The translations under genes were made by a program, and so were the position numbers. A stretch of 64,000 bases of DNA from Zeugodacus cucurbitae (taxonomy: Eukaryota > Arthropoda > Insecta > Diptera > Tephritidae), in contig NC_071667.1 in assembly GCF_028554725.1 (NCBI RefSeq), forward strand, positions 85,536,001 to 85,600,000, written 5' to 3'. The stretch's first letter is position 1, and the number at the start of each line of letters is the position of its first letter. The notes under the pieces are model-generated. The model worked only from the letters and a program-made list of their open reading frames with translations. It did not search any database and had not been told where the DNA came from. Below, in pieces: positions 1 through 11,163 of the stretch.

Positions 1-182
1 GATTTAAGATTTAAGATTTAAGATTTAAGATTTAAGATTTAAGATTTAAGATTTAAGATTTAAGATTTAAGATTTAAGATTTAAAATTTAAGATTTAAGA
101 TTTAAGATTTAAGATTTAAGATTTAAGATTTAAGATTTAAGATTTAAGATTTAAGATTTAAGATTTAAGATTTAAGATTTAA
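1..182. repeat. Tandem heptamer repeat (GATTTAA)n
   Basis: About 26 head-to-tail copies of the 7-bp unit GATTTAA open the window. One visible imperfection, a G-to-A change, lies near position 85. The array may continue to the left, so its full length is unknown. It lies in the intron after exon 9. Confidence 0.97.
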
Positions 183-788
183 CTAATTAATAACTTCTAA
201 CTAATGAATCCAGCTTTCTTTCATATTGTAGTACCACTAGCAGAAAATGGAGTCGCTTAATGCTGTATGTTGAATGACATTCTAACATTCGCTTCATTCG
301 CAATTGGAATAGTTTGCCCACGATAGATAGATAGTCCGTAGATCGTTTTTAATTGAGTGTTAGTGATGTCATTGAACTTTCCGCACGCGTTCGACCCAAG
401 CCAGTACTAGTGCGGTCAAAGCGCCACATAACTGTGTATTTATGAGCAGACAATTGTTGCTGAGAATAATTTATTGCCATTGCCATTCATGGCAGCGAGC
501 GCGGCGTCTAAATGTCTGTAATAGTCCTTCGGAAATGCAATCGAATGTGTCACCACTCCGGACGCATTTGCGTTACGCGTGACAGCGCGCTTTGCATTTT
601 AATGTGGCACTTCGCGAGCGCATGTAATGTGGCTTAGCGCCCCATACCTACGTCCCGCTTTGCACTAATTTTATGTCGAATTCGCATTAGTTGCCCCCAG
701 AGCGCATTTAAATTATTCACAAAACGTAAAATGTGTTTGAGCGCGAAAATAGTAGATTTCATAATGATAATATTCGAAAAACACTTAC
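183..788 (-). other. Intron sequence 3' of exon 9
   Basis: This stretch lies between the heptamer array and the donor of exon 9. It is unremarkable apart from a somewhat CpG-richer segment around 480-620. No coding, RNA gene or mobile-element signal was recognised. Confidence 0.6.
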
Positions 789-948
789 AACGTATGCGCA
801 AATTCACCAGCGAGCTCTGCGTCTCGCCGCGGTCGTTGGCCGCCGCACAGGCGTAGAAGCCGGCGTGGACGCGTGCAACGCGCTGCAACACCAGCGAACG
901 TGTGGAAATGATGACGCCCCACGAAACGTTCTGGGTGACCGGAATGCC
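789..948 (-). CDS. Side-family exon 9: second half of Ig domain 4, last exon in the window
   Basis: This 160-nt exon lies between a TCTTTTCAG acceptor and a CGTT|GTAAGTGT donor, entering in phase 0 and leaving in phase 1. It reads GIPVTQNVSWGVIISTRSLV, LQRVARVHAGFYACAAANDR and GETQSSLVNLRIR. Cys397 pairs with Cys347. The AGFYACAAAN-x-x-GE motif is a canonical Ig F-strand signature. The exon is distinctly more GC- and CpG-rich than the flanking introns. The following phase-1 donor shows that coding continues beyond the left edge; Ig5, the fibronectin-III domain and the membrane helix expected for the family must be there. Confidence 0.93.
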
Positions 949-3900
949 CTGAAAAGAGAAATACAAAATGATTAATATTTCGAATTTTTAAGAATTTATT
1001 TTTATTTTTTTTCTCAAAATCGAATTTCTGCACGCATGTAGCACAGTTTATCTCTTGTATTGCCACAATTACATTAAAGTAAACGATTGTACATGTAAAG
1101 GTATTTATTTTTGCGTTACGCAATTTTCGTTTAGCTACCTCTTCTCAACAGCTCCAAAATGGAGCATTTACACTTTGTAAATAAATACCGAGGCGAAAAA
1201 ATAAAGTGATAAAAGAAAAAATAACAAAAACAGAAACAGAAAACACAGCAACACAAATATTTATGCCAGAAGAAAAATATACAAATTTACCGATTCCACC
1301 CACAACGCCAAAAGTACGGGATTTTTGCGAAAGAGTACTTTCATTCATATTCTATTTATATTTTTATTTCTATATATGGAATCAACATTTCAAGTTGATA
1401 ACTGGATGCTCATGTGATGTGTGGTATGAACCTTTTCCCCGACAAAACTTTCTCTTATCATCAAAACAAGGTTCTACGAAGTGATTCTTGAAACACTGAA
1501 CTACAGCAAGTTATGTTCGGAGTGCATCGTTGGCTAAGACTCTCCATGAAGACTTAAAAGTCGCTTATCCATGATTCACTCGGAGCACCAGAACTGGAAC
1601 AGAATAAACGGTTCATTCCCGAAATGTGAGCGTAGTGTGGGGATACGAGCGTCCGTACACAATGTATTTGTTATTGCAGCAATGTTTGGTTATTGTTATA
1701 CTTTATCACTCCTTGTTTTTTAGCAGTTATTGTTGTTGTCGCTTGCCATTTGGCTGGTTGTGTGCAAATAATTTTTGCATATGAACAACACCGCAAATAA
1801 AAGAGTAAATAACTGCATAAATACACGAATTCAAATGTGTTCATATAAATATGCATGCGAACACACACATGCCGTGAATGTCGTGAGTGTGTGTGTGTGT
1901 GGGAGTAAAATAAATAAACTTGTAGGTGCAGGAAAATATTGAAGCAACAAAGAAATGTGAGATGTAAAAACATTCCCCGAAGAGAAAAAAATCATAAAGA
2001 TGAGTAATCGTACATTCCCATACAAACCCTTTTAACACGCTCACTCACTCACTCGTGTATGTGTGTGGGTGTGTGTAAACACTCAAATGGATATACGCAT
2101 AACCAGCGGCTACTGGATGTGAGCGGCAATGTGTGTGTGTGGCAGTGTTGGCAAACGACTTCAGTGGCATACGTGCACATCCGTTACTATCTTGCCACAG
2201 CCAGCTGCTCATACACAGCCACACACGCACACACTGGCAAACAAGCGAGCGAGTGTGGAGCGTATGCCGCGGTCTGTGGGGCTGCTTTCGTGAAAATGCA
2301 CTGGAAATTTGTCATAAAATGAATAATAACTGCATTTATATGAGCTGTTTTACCCGCAAGCAAAATGTGAGTAGTTATTTTACGACGACAAAAACAAATA
2401 GGAAACAGCCAACGCTCGCTATGTGAGCAGCCCAGCTCAGTGCAGCTCAGCGCGGCGGGTGTCGCTTAAATTGCATGCATCGCAGTATTTGCGCCTTTTT
2501 ACAGTTACTGTTACAGTTATGCTGTTTTTTGTCTATTTCTTTGCCTGTTTCATTTCGGTGCGCGTGTGGGACCTGCAATGATTTGCCATTGTGTGTCACA
2601 GGCCCCAATCATACTCACACATACTCACATTCAAATATATGTGTGTGTGGGTCTCCATAGTTTTCTTCACCCTTTTGTGTGCTTTTAGTGTTCGTACGTT
2701 TGTGCAAAAGCAATTTCGTTGCGGAAAATTTTGTGATTTTGAGTTATTTCGGCAATGTATATTTATAAAGTGTAAGTGCTTTAAAAGCTTTTTATCACCG
2801 AGTGGCTTACCATGCCCAAGGTGATTTATTGCTTATTGAGTTTTAAGAAACACTTGTATAATATTAATAAATGTTACGCTTAAAAAAATCACGAAACTAT
2901 TCCAAAGGTGAGTGAGTAAAAGAGAAATATAATAAAATCATTCGGTCGAGAGGTTTTTGGGATCTATTTCATGAACTTTTTCAAGTCTGTAAAAAGGAGC
3001 GAAGCATATGAGTCCAGTAGTGAACGAGGACAAGCCGAAGTATCTTCTGTCTTAGCAAAGTGAAGTCTTCGTTTATCTAGGATCCAGAATAAACACCTAA
3101 GAAGCAACCACGACATCAATCGGCGTATGACTCCCGCCAGTAGGTGCTTTCACGGGCTCAGTAGGCAATTAAAATGTAGAGCGTTCTCACGCAGAACCAA
3201 AGTAGCCCACTACAAGTCATATATCATACCCGTCTTGATGTATGGTACGTAAACGTGGATGATGACGAAGAATGTTGAGTACTCATAGGAGTGTTCGAAA
3301 GAAAAGTTCACCAAAGAATGTTTGGCTCCCTCCGTGTGGAAGTAGGTGAATACCGGATTTGATGGGATGACGAGCTGCAAGAGCTCTTCGTCGATATGGC
3401 TCATAAAAATACAGCGACTGCGCTGGCTTGGACATACCAACCGCATGGAAGAAAAAGAAACGTAAAATATACGATGCTGTATCCCTAGCGGCCGATGAAG
3501 AAAAGAACGGCCTAAACTCAGACTATAATTGGCTATAGATTTGGTGAAACTGGAAATTTCCAACTGGCTCCGTCGTGCGCGTTGGAAAGACGACTGGCGA
3601 AGGCTTACTGACGCGCCCAAAACCAACTCCCGGTTGTAGTGCCAACTTGATGATGATGATTTCACGAACTTAAAGGCAATATAAAGATCATTTTAAAGTC
3701 AGAACCAATTTGGGTTGAGAGACAAGACTCCTGTCAGAACTCTCTGATCGTGAAACTTTCTAGATTCTACGCCTTGAAAATATATGATAACTAGAGCCAC
3801 ATAGTAATAGTTTAACCATCTCTACATAATTTGCATATCAATATTCGCCGAAATGCATAAGTAAAGTAGTGTATATAGTCTAAGAAGCAAAAGATATACA

Positions 3901-3998
3901 TATGACTAGTTAAAAAATCGGAAAAAGTAACTTTCATTGAACGAGTATACATCATAAATATTTTATATAGATAATAGAAATAATAATATTTCACTTAC
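949..3998 (-). other. Intron between exons 8 and 9
   Basis: This 3.05-kb intron is bounded by the GTAAGTG donor at 3998 and the TTTTCAG acceptor at 949. It holds a GT microsatellite (1886-1901), a run rich in TGTGTG and CACAC motifs around 2040-2240, and an RTE-like retrotransposon relic (about 2985-3660). Open frames here follow simple-sequence or transposon DNA and do not resemble genes. Confidence 0.75.
2985..3660 (+). mobile_element. Degenerate non-LTR retrotransposon 3' end, RTE-like
   Basis: Plus-strand translation across several frames shows the C-terminal part of a reverse transcriptase ORF. FVYLGSRINT occurs near 3068-3097. In another frame VFERKVHQRMFGSLRVEVGE begins near 3293, followed by YRIRWDDELQELF. 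Near the end comes a NWLRRARW-like stretch. In dipteran RTE-type elements this order (YLGS, VFERK-x-x-R-x-x-G, RIRW-x-DEL, final W-rich block) precedes a short tandem-repeat tail; here a GATGATGAT run (about 3650-3661) occupies that place. Several stops and frameshifts show the copy is dead. The RTE assignment is from memory of the motif order; CR1 or another clade is possible. Confidence 0.75.
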
Positions 3999-4129
3999 AT
4001 CGTGTGACCAGGTAATGCGATGCTCCTTCGGATTGGCTTTTATGTGGCACTCGAAGTAAACATCGTCGCCTTCCTTGATTTCATCCGGTTTAAGTGTTGA
4101 ACCCAGCGATAATGTCACTTGCGGTGGAT
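3999..4129 (-). CDS. Side-family exon 8: first half of Ig domain 4
   Basis: This 131-nt exon lies between an ACCGCATAG acceptor and a CACGAT|GTAAGTG donor, entering in phase 1 and leaving in phase 0. Two bases complete Tyr320 to give YPPQVTLSLGSTLKPDEIKE, then GDDVYFECHIKANPKEHRIT and WSHD. Cys347 and Trp360 are the first cysteine and core tryptophan of Ig domain 4. YPPQVTLSLGSTL and IKEGDDVYFECH are among the best-conserved stretches of the Side family, so this exon alone is strong family evidence. Confidence 0.94.
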
Positions 4130-4931
4130 CTATGCGGTGAATACATACAAAAATTTTTTGTCTTGTATTTATTATAATAAAAAGCTTATAATTGAAGAGC
4201 AAACACATTCGTATATATAAAAGTGTCACGTTGATAAAGAAAATATGTAGAGAATACTACAGTAAGCCACTCCATTCGAACCTTTCATCCATTTACATTA
4301 ACTTTGCCACTGATTTTTATTATTATTATTAAAGCAAGTATTCATTTCTGTAATTAAAATCTTGCCGACCACATATGAGGCACGTACGTGTGGAAGAAAT
4401 GCATGAAAATTTTAATTAGCTAAATGACATGAAGAATTATTTTCAGCTTGCGAGCCCGGCTTAAATTTTTTTTCGTGTTTTATTTTTGTCTATTTTAAGC
4501 GTGAATTTATTTTGCCTTTTTGCCAGCATTTGGTTGAGACTGTCGTGCAACTTTTTGCTGTCACAAAACTTTTGCTGCAGCACAAAGTTTTCCACAGCTC
4601 CACAATGGCACTCTTCGCTTTTAATTTTTTGCTATTTTTGCTGTTTTTGTTTTTCTGCGAGCGGATTATACTCGCATTTAAAAGTTAAAATTTTAGTTTT
4701 TACTACAAATAGCGCAAAATCAGCCGAGTGACATTTTTGTATTTAATTATGTCTATGATTGCTGTTTCAGCAACTAAATAATTAAGTTCGTAAATAAAAG
4801 TAAATGCAGTTGAATTAAAGATTAGCTTATTTTCAATGTGTAACGGCGCTTACGAGACAGAATAGTTGAAGTGCAAGATTTTTAATTTTAGATTGACAAC
4901 TTCGGGAAGATGTGAACAATTTCTTAGAAAT

Positions 4932-5591
4932 TTAAGGGGGCCCCCCATTCTCGATTTCAAAAAATCGATGTTTTTTAATTTAATTCGAACCTCTAACTAT
5001 TCAAGAATGTTCCTTTAAAATTTCAAGTGAAAAAAAAACTCTTGAAGATCTAGCCGTTTTATGGTGGAAGCGTCAGGCGACGGCGAAAGCGCCTCAAAAC
5101 TTTAAACGTGTCTTTCTAGAAACAGTGTTTTTACGACTGGCGCATGAGGTTACTCAAAACCTATTAATCCAATCGATACCCAATTTTAATATGTTATTCT
5201 ATACATATATAGCTGTGGTATGAACTAGGATAAATCAAATCGGTGAAGACCTTCTTTACTTTTCAACTTGATTTGTGACTGAAAAAAAGGCGATTTTGAA
5301 AAAAAAAAATTTTAATGATCCGCCATTTTATTAATTTTTGTGTGAAATTAATAATCATACCAGAGCAAAATATGTCCACTTTCTAATCCCATTGGAATTT
5401 TTGGTTTCAGATGATCCAGTGAACGCAAATCACACACTCCGCCAAAATGAAGGGCTTTTGTTTGATCACAAAAAACAACAACAACAAAATAAATGTATGC
5501 AAAGTTACAACTCTAAAAACTAATTTATGTTCATGGCGTATGCCATTGAAAATCGTCAAAATTTGAAATCGAGAATGGGGGGTCGCCTTAA
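4932..5591. mobile_element. Non-autonomous DNA transposon with 26-bp inverted repeats at TTAA
   Basis: The left end at 4936-4961 reads GGGGGCCCCCCATTCTCG then ATTTCAAA. The reverse complement of the right end, from 5587 inward, reads GGCGACCCCCCATTCTCG then ATTTCAAA, so 24 of 26 bases match. Each end is bordered by TTAA (4932-4935 and 5588-5591), consistent with a 4-bp TTAA target duplication as in the piggyBac superfamily. The body is 652 bp and AT-rich, and has no transposase; the longest plus-strand frame (5338-5523) is 61 codons and unrecognised. It is therefore a MITE-like element needing an enzyme from elsewhere. Because TTAA is palindromic, the duplication cannot be told from an extension of the inverted repeat using one copy. 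Confidence 0.8.
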
Positions 5592-6786
5592 ATGAACATG
5601 ATTACTCGTAGTAATAATTGAATTGAACTAAAAAAGGAATTGACAGCCGTCTTCGCTTCGCTTTTCTCCGCTCGCTATAGAGAGCAAAGCGTAACCCTAG
5701 TCAAAAAATTTAAATGGAGTAGCAACAACAAAGTTGTTGAGTTGATTTCGGTATAAGAGCGTAGCGAGTACCTCATTAAAGTGGTACTACCACTATATTC
5801 AATGCTTCCAAGTTATATTTTAGACCAGTGTTGTTATTGTGAATGGCTCAACTAACTATTTGCAATACAGAAATATAAATTGACAAATAATTTCGTGATA
5901 AGCACCTTTCTCATACATATTTCAATATAAATAAAACCCGCATCTTACGAGCAGCAAATGATTGCATAGAGACCTTTGAAGCATTTCACTTCGCCATTCA
6001 TTACTTGAAGAGATCTTACAAAAGTTTGTCCAAATTTGTGAAAACAATTTCCTTATTACACTCTCGTCATTTGCGTATTTTTACGGACGCCACACAAAGT
6101 TGACTTTTTATTTCCCCCTCTGTGCCGTAGCTAGGACCAACAACGCACCAATCAATTTATTTAAGTAGAAAAAGTTGCAGGAAGATTGCAAATATAAAAT
6201 TATTTGCGGTTCTGCATGCGAAATTATTTTCACCGATGAAATATGAGTAGTCTCTTGGCTTATATTTTCTCCACCTTATCGCCGGGTGTCAGATTGTTTT
6301 GTGTATTTCTGTTGCGTTGTGTTGTGTTGTTTTTGCGTAATTTTATTTGTAAACTTTTCAAATTTGGCACACATTTTACTATGTGCGTACACAAAATACT
6401 TGCAGATGCAATAAATAAGCGAACGAAACCGGAAACTTTTTGGCAAATAATACCGAAGTGAATATTTATGTACACATTTATGTACTTTATATAAATATTG
6501 CTTGCGATTGAGGGCTCATAAAGTTGCCAGCAACACAACAGTACTGTAAAATATTCCAATTTTACGTTTTTGATGGTTCACCTGAAGGTGACGCTTTATA
6601 TGTCCAGGTGTAACATTGTAACATTAGAAAAAGCTTGAATTTTAACTTGACTTCTGACGATTTCGGACTATCGCAAAAGATGAGTGAACTCAATGCTTCA
6701 GCTGTCGACAACTTGAGATCCCTAATTGTTACAAGCTCGACATACATATAATCAATATTTTTTATTCAAACTCAAGCCTGAAAAGA

Positions 6787-7329
6787 GTCAGAGCTCTATT
6801 CGAAGGTTTCTCAATGTAACTGGACAAAATACGCGGCTCATGTCTCACAAGCCTTGACAAAATGGTTAACATTGCACTTTGCAGGAACTCTGGTTGTAAG
6901 GAGGTTATGCGACTCTAGTTCAAGTTAAGTTTTTTAAGTTTTTATTTTTATGACTTGAGATGACCTTCGGACGGATCGACTATTATTCGAATGTAATTAA
7001 TCAGTTATACTTATAAAACATTATCTTTAGAAATGTTTGCTTATTTTCGTTAAATTTTTCAATAGAATTCTTAACCTTTAACACATTGGCTGCTATGTGG
7101 CACGTTATATACATACATATATGTATTAATATATTGACTAATGCTAAATATCCTACCCTTGCCAGAAAGTTTTCAAATTAATTCACTGAGTTGTTAAGCA
7201 CTCGCTTTTCGGCATATTAAATAGCGGTACATTATTTAACAAGCTCACAGCTTTAAAATTCCAATGAGCTTTAAAGCTTGTTGTGGTTTAATTAGCTTTA
7301 AACAACAACAATGGTGCTAACATCAACAG
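6787..7329 (+). repeat. 543-bp direct repeat, copy 1
   Basis: This segment recurs at 10621-11163 in the same orientation with no insertions or deletions (constant offset 3834). Only two differences were seen by eye: A versus G in the CAAGTT(A/G)AGTT context near 6927, and T versus C in CTGC(T/C)ATG near 7093. The shared block begins GTCAGAGCTC and ends CATCAACAG; flanks on both sides are unrelated. It has no inverted termini, poly-A tail or recognisable coding region. It lies in the intron between exons 7 and 8. Confidence 0.97.
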
Positions 7330-7960
7330 CCTAAAAACCAACTGTAATCTTTAATTACAGTCCATTTTGTGTGGGCAGATTCCTTTACACTGCTGTCTAC
7401 TGAACTCATAAATGTAAAGGTCTTTAAATACAGCTTCTGACTCTACCAGCAGTTATACCCGCACTCACGCTTGAGACCCTGACCGGTAGTCCCACCGGTG
7501 CTAAGCACACACCGCAATATGTCTTCCACTCCTTCTGCGTCTCATTCAAATAAAAATCTGCATATTTTTGTTTTCCTCGCTTTCTTATTATTATTTGTTG
7601 TTGTCTGTTTGTCACACCATACAATTCATTATTTATAACCGTTTTCGAAGAAATAAAACTTTCATAGCTTTCATCATGGCATGTGCTCGGTTCGCCCGAA
7701 AGCCACCAAACAGTTCCGCAGCGAGGGCGCCCGTGTCGCACAATAACTTGCTCCTTACACAGGACATGTGCACACATGTGTTGGCGAGTGAAATCGTTTG
7801 TGTAACTTCAGCACTTCCTGCCCTCGTCCTCTTCCTCCTCAAGCGTACTGTGCTCGCGTGTTGTGCTCGCTTTTACAGCGGCGCTCATAAATTTTCTATT
7901 TAAGTCTGCATTTCAATAAATTTATGATTATGTTTAGAAAAACCTATACATTCATTAAAC

Positions 7961-8008
7961 AACACACACACACACATATGCATGTAAATGTGAATGTGTG
8001 TGTGTGTG
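7961..8008. repeat. Facing CA and TG dinucleotide runs
   Basis: An AC run (about 7961-7976) is followed after 17 bp by a TG run (about 7994-8008). Opposed runs of this kind can fold into a hairpin. The segment is intronic. Confidence 0.85.
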
Positions 8009-8662
8009 GCAGTACAAATGAATATGAGTGGGAGAAACAATAAAACAAGCGCTGACAACTTTATTGAATATGATATGAATATTATATTCAAAAATACACA
8101 CAATGCGACACAACAGTTGTCTACCAGCATGTGTGTGAAGGCGTGCGGGGACTTGAATTTCTAAATATGCCGCAAGCGTTTTAGTTTTTTGCTACTTTTG
8201 ACATTGCAGCCTTAGATTCTATCAAATTCGTCGGATTTGCAGCCTTCGAAAGTCGGCGCGCCGGCGTTTTGACATGTTTGCGGCTTAGATAATCGAAAAG
8301 TGAAATTTACTGCGGCATTATTATGTCAGCGGGCAGGTAAATTGTTTGCACATTTCTACTGAGCGCATGCAGAAGTTTCATGCGGGAAATAATTTAGATT
8401 TATTGTGAAACTTTTTCCAATTTTTATGCCTGGGAAAAGCAAATGTTTGAGTGAAATCGATTGCGAACGAGGAAGCTGCATTTTCTGAAAAAGCAATATA
8501 TTTGCAATAATGAACTTGAACAAAATGGAGGTTACTTATTCTACAAATGGGTGGCTTCAATTTAAAGTGATTTACGAGTATTAAACTCTGTTGAACACGT
8601 GAGTATTTAGTTTATTTTTCATTACATGAAAGTGAAGCCAAATACTAATCGGTACTACTTAC

Positions 8663-8813
8663 ACATCACATTCAGCATAAGCGAGTCTTCCATTGCGGAG
8701 ATCGGCAATCGCGGATTGGAACCGGCACACTTCAACAAAGTGCCGTCATCTTCAGGTTGTGGATGGAAGGACAGCGTGGAGAAGACTCTACCATTGCTTT
8801 GAGTCGTCGTTAG
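8663..8813 (-). CDS. Side-family exon 7: second half of Ig domain 3
   Basis: This 151-nt exon lies between a TCCTTAG acceptor and an ATGT|GTAAGTAG donor, entering in phase 0 and leaving in phase 1. It reads LTTTQSNGRVFSTLSFHPQP and EDDGTLLKCAGSNPRLPISA, then MEDSLMLNVM. Cys298 pairs with Cys245. The D-G-x-x-x-x-C spacing (DDGTLLKCAGSNP) and the ending LNVMYPP, completed by the next exon, match the third-to-fourth Ig transition known in Side proteins. Confidence 0.93.
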
Positions 8814-8974
8814 CTAAGGAGAAATATATAGATGCGATCGTTCAGTGATAATTATATAAAGATCGGACCTCAAAATTTCATCAGATTAATTATGATTGTG
8901 TACAATTGAAGTTCTTACTATTAGTCGAATAAATCTTAATTAATTTCGACATTTTTACTCCAACAACAACTTAC

Positions 8975-9120
8975 AGTTCCTCGTTTGAAAGGCCGATTAT
9001 TCTGTGTCCAGCGTATCTCTGTATCAGGCACTGAACCGGCGACGACACAAGTTAAATTATATTGAGTACCGGAAGAGAAAACTTTCAGTTTATTTGTGAG
9101 ATTAACCGATGTTGGACTCA
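8975..9120 (-). CDS. Side-family exon 6: first half of Ig domain 3
   Basis: This 146-nt exon lies between a CTTTACAG acceptor and a GGAACT|GTAAGT donor, entering in phase 1 and leaving in phase 0. Two bases complete Leu221. The rest reads SPTSVNLTNKLKVFSSGTQY, NLTCVVAGSVPDTEIRW and TQNNRPFKRGT. Cys245 is the first cysteine and Trp258 the core tryptophan of Ig domain 3. NLT sequons at 227-229 and 242-244 support an extracellular location. It is 145 bp from exon 5 and 161 bp from exon 7. Confidence 0.93.
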
Positions 9121-9265
9121 CTGTAAAGATAAGTTGGTTGATGAGACCCAAATTTAATATATGTAAAAAAGTAGAATTTAGATTTTAATTGAAATAAGCA
9201 AAGAACATCAAAAAACGATTTTGGTATTTTTCAGAATTTTTATGGTTATAGAAGTTGAAACTTAC

Positions 9266-9472
9266 GGAGCATCTCGATGCGTATGCTGCGCTCGACTGGT
9301 GGCACCAACTTCGTATTCGAAGCCTGACAGCGGTAGGTATTGTTGAGCGCGGACCGTGATATATTCGGCACCTCCAAGCGATTCACGGTCACATGACGGC
9401 CCATCGACACTCCATTGCCCGACTCCAGTAGACGCGTACCATTGATCCAGTTGACCACAGGCTCTGGTCGAC
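9266..9472 (-). CDS. Side-family exon 5: second half of Ig domain 2
   Basis: This 207-nt exon lies between a TATTACAG acceptor and a CTCC|GTAAGT donor, phase 1 at both ends. It completes GG and reads RPEPVVNWINGTRLLESG; Trp160 is the Ig core tryptophan. It then gives VTVNRLEVPNISRSALNNTY and RCQASNTKLVPPVERSIRIE. Cys200 pairs with Cys147. NGT (162-164) and NIS (188-190) are possible N-glycosylation sites. LNNTYRCQASNT fits the F strand of the second Ig domain in this family. Exons 5, 6 and 7 together lie between the two copies of the direct repeat. Confidence 0.93.
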
Positions 9473-10136
9473 CTGTAATAATATGGAAGAAGGCGTTAAA
9501 TAAGTGATTTGTAAATACAAGTATAAGTGATGTCTAAACTTAGTGTGGTGCTATATTTTTAAGATTATAAATCCCGTAATTCTTTTTAAGGTACTTTTTT
9601 AGTACTTGAAAAGCATAGAATCGACGGATTTAAAACGGACTCTTAACCCACATACTCAAGCAGCCACGAACTGCAAGTGCAATGACTGCCACATTTGGAT
9701 TCTAATTTTCCATCAAGTGCTGAACTGAAACTACCGCAAACTTTCAGCAGAGTCGTAATAGTAAAACAGATTGTAACCGAGATGTTCGACATACATTAAG
9801 GCATATAAGTTGCACCATCCTCTCGCCGTGTCCATAAAAGCAAGCAGAGCTGCCGTTTAAGTCTCTGCTGCAAGACGTCGGTGATTTCGTTTCCTCCGAG
9901 ACACCCCCACTCCTTGGTAATGCTCGCATTCGTTTTCCACAATATGTGTAGGTTGATGGCGTATTTTTCTTTGCTCCATCCACAGCACTTCAGTAAGAGA
10001 AAATGTAAGATTTCTACGGCGCTCAATGCGCATGAAGCGAAGGCGAGTCGTTGGGTCAGTGCAGGAAATGAAAGCCGCAAAATTATTATTATTTTAAGTA
10101 ATACAAAGCGCAAAGTTCCCGATTCACCAATGCCCA

Positions 10137-10152
10137 CACACACACACACACA
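10137..10152. repeat. CA microsatellite
   Basis: A run of about eight CA units within the intron between exons 4 and 5. Confidence 0.9.
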
Positions 10153-10620
10153 TACATTCCAAGCATGCACAGGCAAGGCTCGCAGCGATTGGGTTGCCGG
10201 CCAAATGGCTCGTTCGAATGGCCTGAATTGCAGTGCACTTCTGTTACCGCGAAGGACTGCAATAATAGTCTTATATATAGGCGTATATATTTGTTATGAA
10301 GAATAAAATATTTTAACTGTTGATGACTGCTCGTTTTGCAACTATGTTGGCCCATAATGCCCGTGCGGTTGGCATTACATTGCACCGTTACCGCAAGATC
10401 GTCACCACAAGCTTATTTGATTACTTTCGCCAGCAGCAGTGTTGTTTTGTTGAACTGGTCTGTCGAAGATTTTATACTTTACATAGACTCTTCAATTAGT
10501 TATATACCAGCTGAGATGTGACCAAACTTCTTTGATATATATTGATATATGCTTCGACAAATGAAGGGATCCTATAATTCTAAAACTACTTACTAATAAA
10601 TGTGCTAGAAGCTTTTTCGT

Positions 10621-11163
10621 GTCAGAGCTCTATTCGAAGGTTTCTCAATGTAACTGGACAAAATACGCGGCTCATGTCTCACAAGCCTTGACAAAATGGT
10701 TAACATTGCACTTTGCAGGAACTCTGGTTGTAAGGAGGTTATGCGACTCTAGTTCAAGTTGAGTTTTTTAAGTTTTTATTTTTATGACTTGAGATGACCT
10801 TCGGACGGATCGACTATTATTCGAATGTAATTAATCAGTTATACTTATAAAACATTATCTTTAGAAATGTTTGCTTATTTTCGTTAAATTTTTCAATAGA
10901 ATTCTTAACCTTTAACACATTGGCTGCCATGTGGCACGTTATATACATACATATATGTATTAATATATTGACTAATGCTAAATATCCTACCCTTGCCAGA
11001 AAGTTTTCAAATTAATTCACTGAGTTGTTAAGCACTCGCTTTTCGGCATATTAAATAGCGGTACATTATTTAACAAGCTCACAGCTTTAAAATTCCAATG
11101 AGCTTTAAAGCTTGTTGTGGTTTAATTAGCTTTAAACAACAACAATGGTGCTAACATCAACAG
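10621..11163 (+). repeat. 543-bp direct repeat, copy 2
   Basis: This is the second copy of the segment at 6787-7329, collinear and about 99.6% identical by eye. It lies in the intron between exons 4 and 5, so the two copies bracket about 3.3 kb holding exons 5, 6 and 7. Sharp loss of similarity at both edges indicates a discrete duplication or an assembly artefact rather than an old shared repeat. Confidence 0.97.

Larger units (their letters stand above)
4130..8662 (-). other. Intron between exons 7 and 8
   Basis: This 4.5-kb intron runs from the GTAAGTAG donor at 8662 to the CGCATAG acceptor at 4130. It contains the TTAA-flanked inverted-repeat element (4932-5591), direct-repeat copy 1 (6787-7329) and a CA/TG microsatellite pair near 7961-8008. 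No nested gene was recognised; short open frames are scattered and unlike known proteins. Confidence 0.75.

Noticed and set aside
5640..5800. Possible second small mobile element with recurring GCGAG/CGCTC motifs just right of the TTAA element.
   Set aside because: No clear inverted repeats, target duplication or second copy in the window.
9796..10385. Overlapping open frames of 126, 141 and 98 codons on both strands.
   Set aside because: They share a CA microsatellite, overlap each other on opposite strands and show no protein motif.
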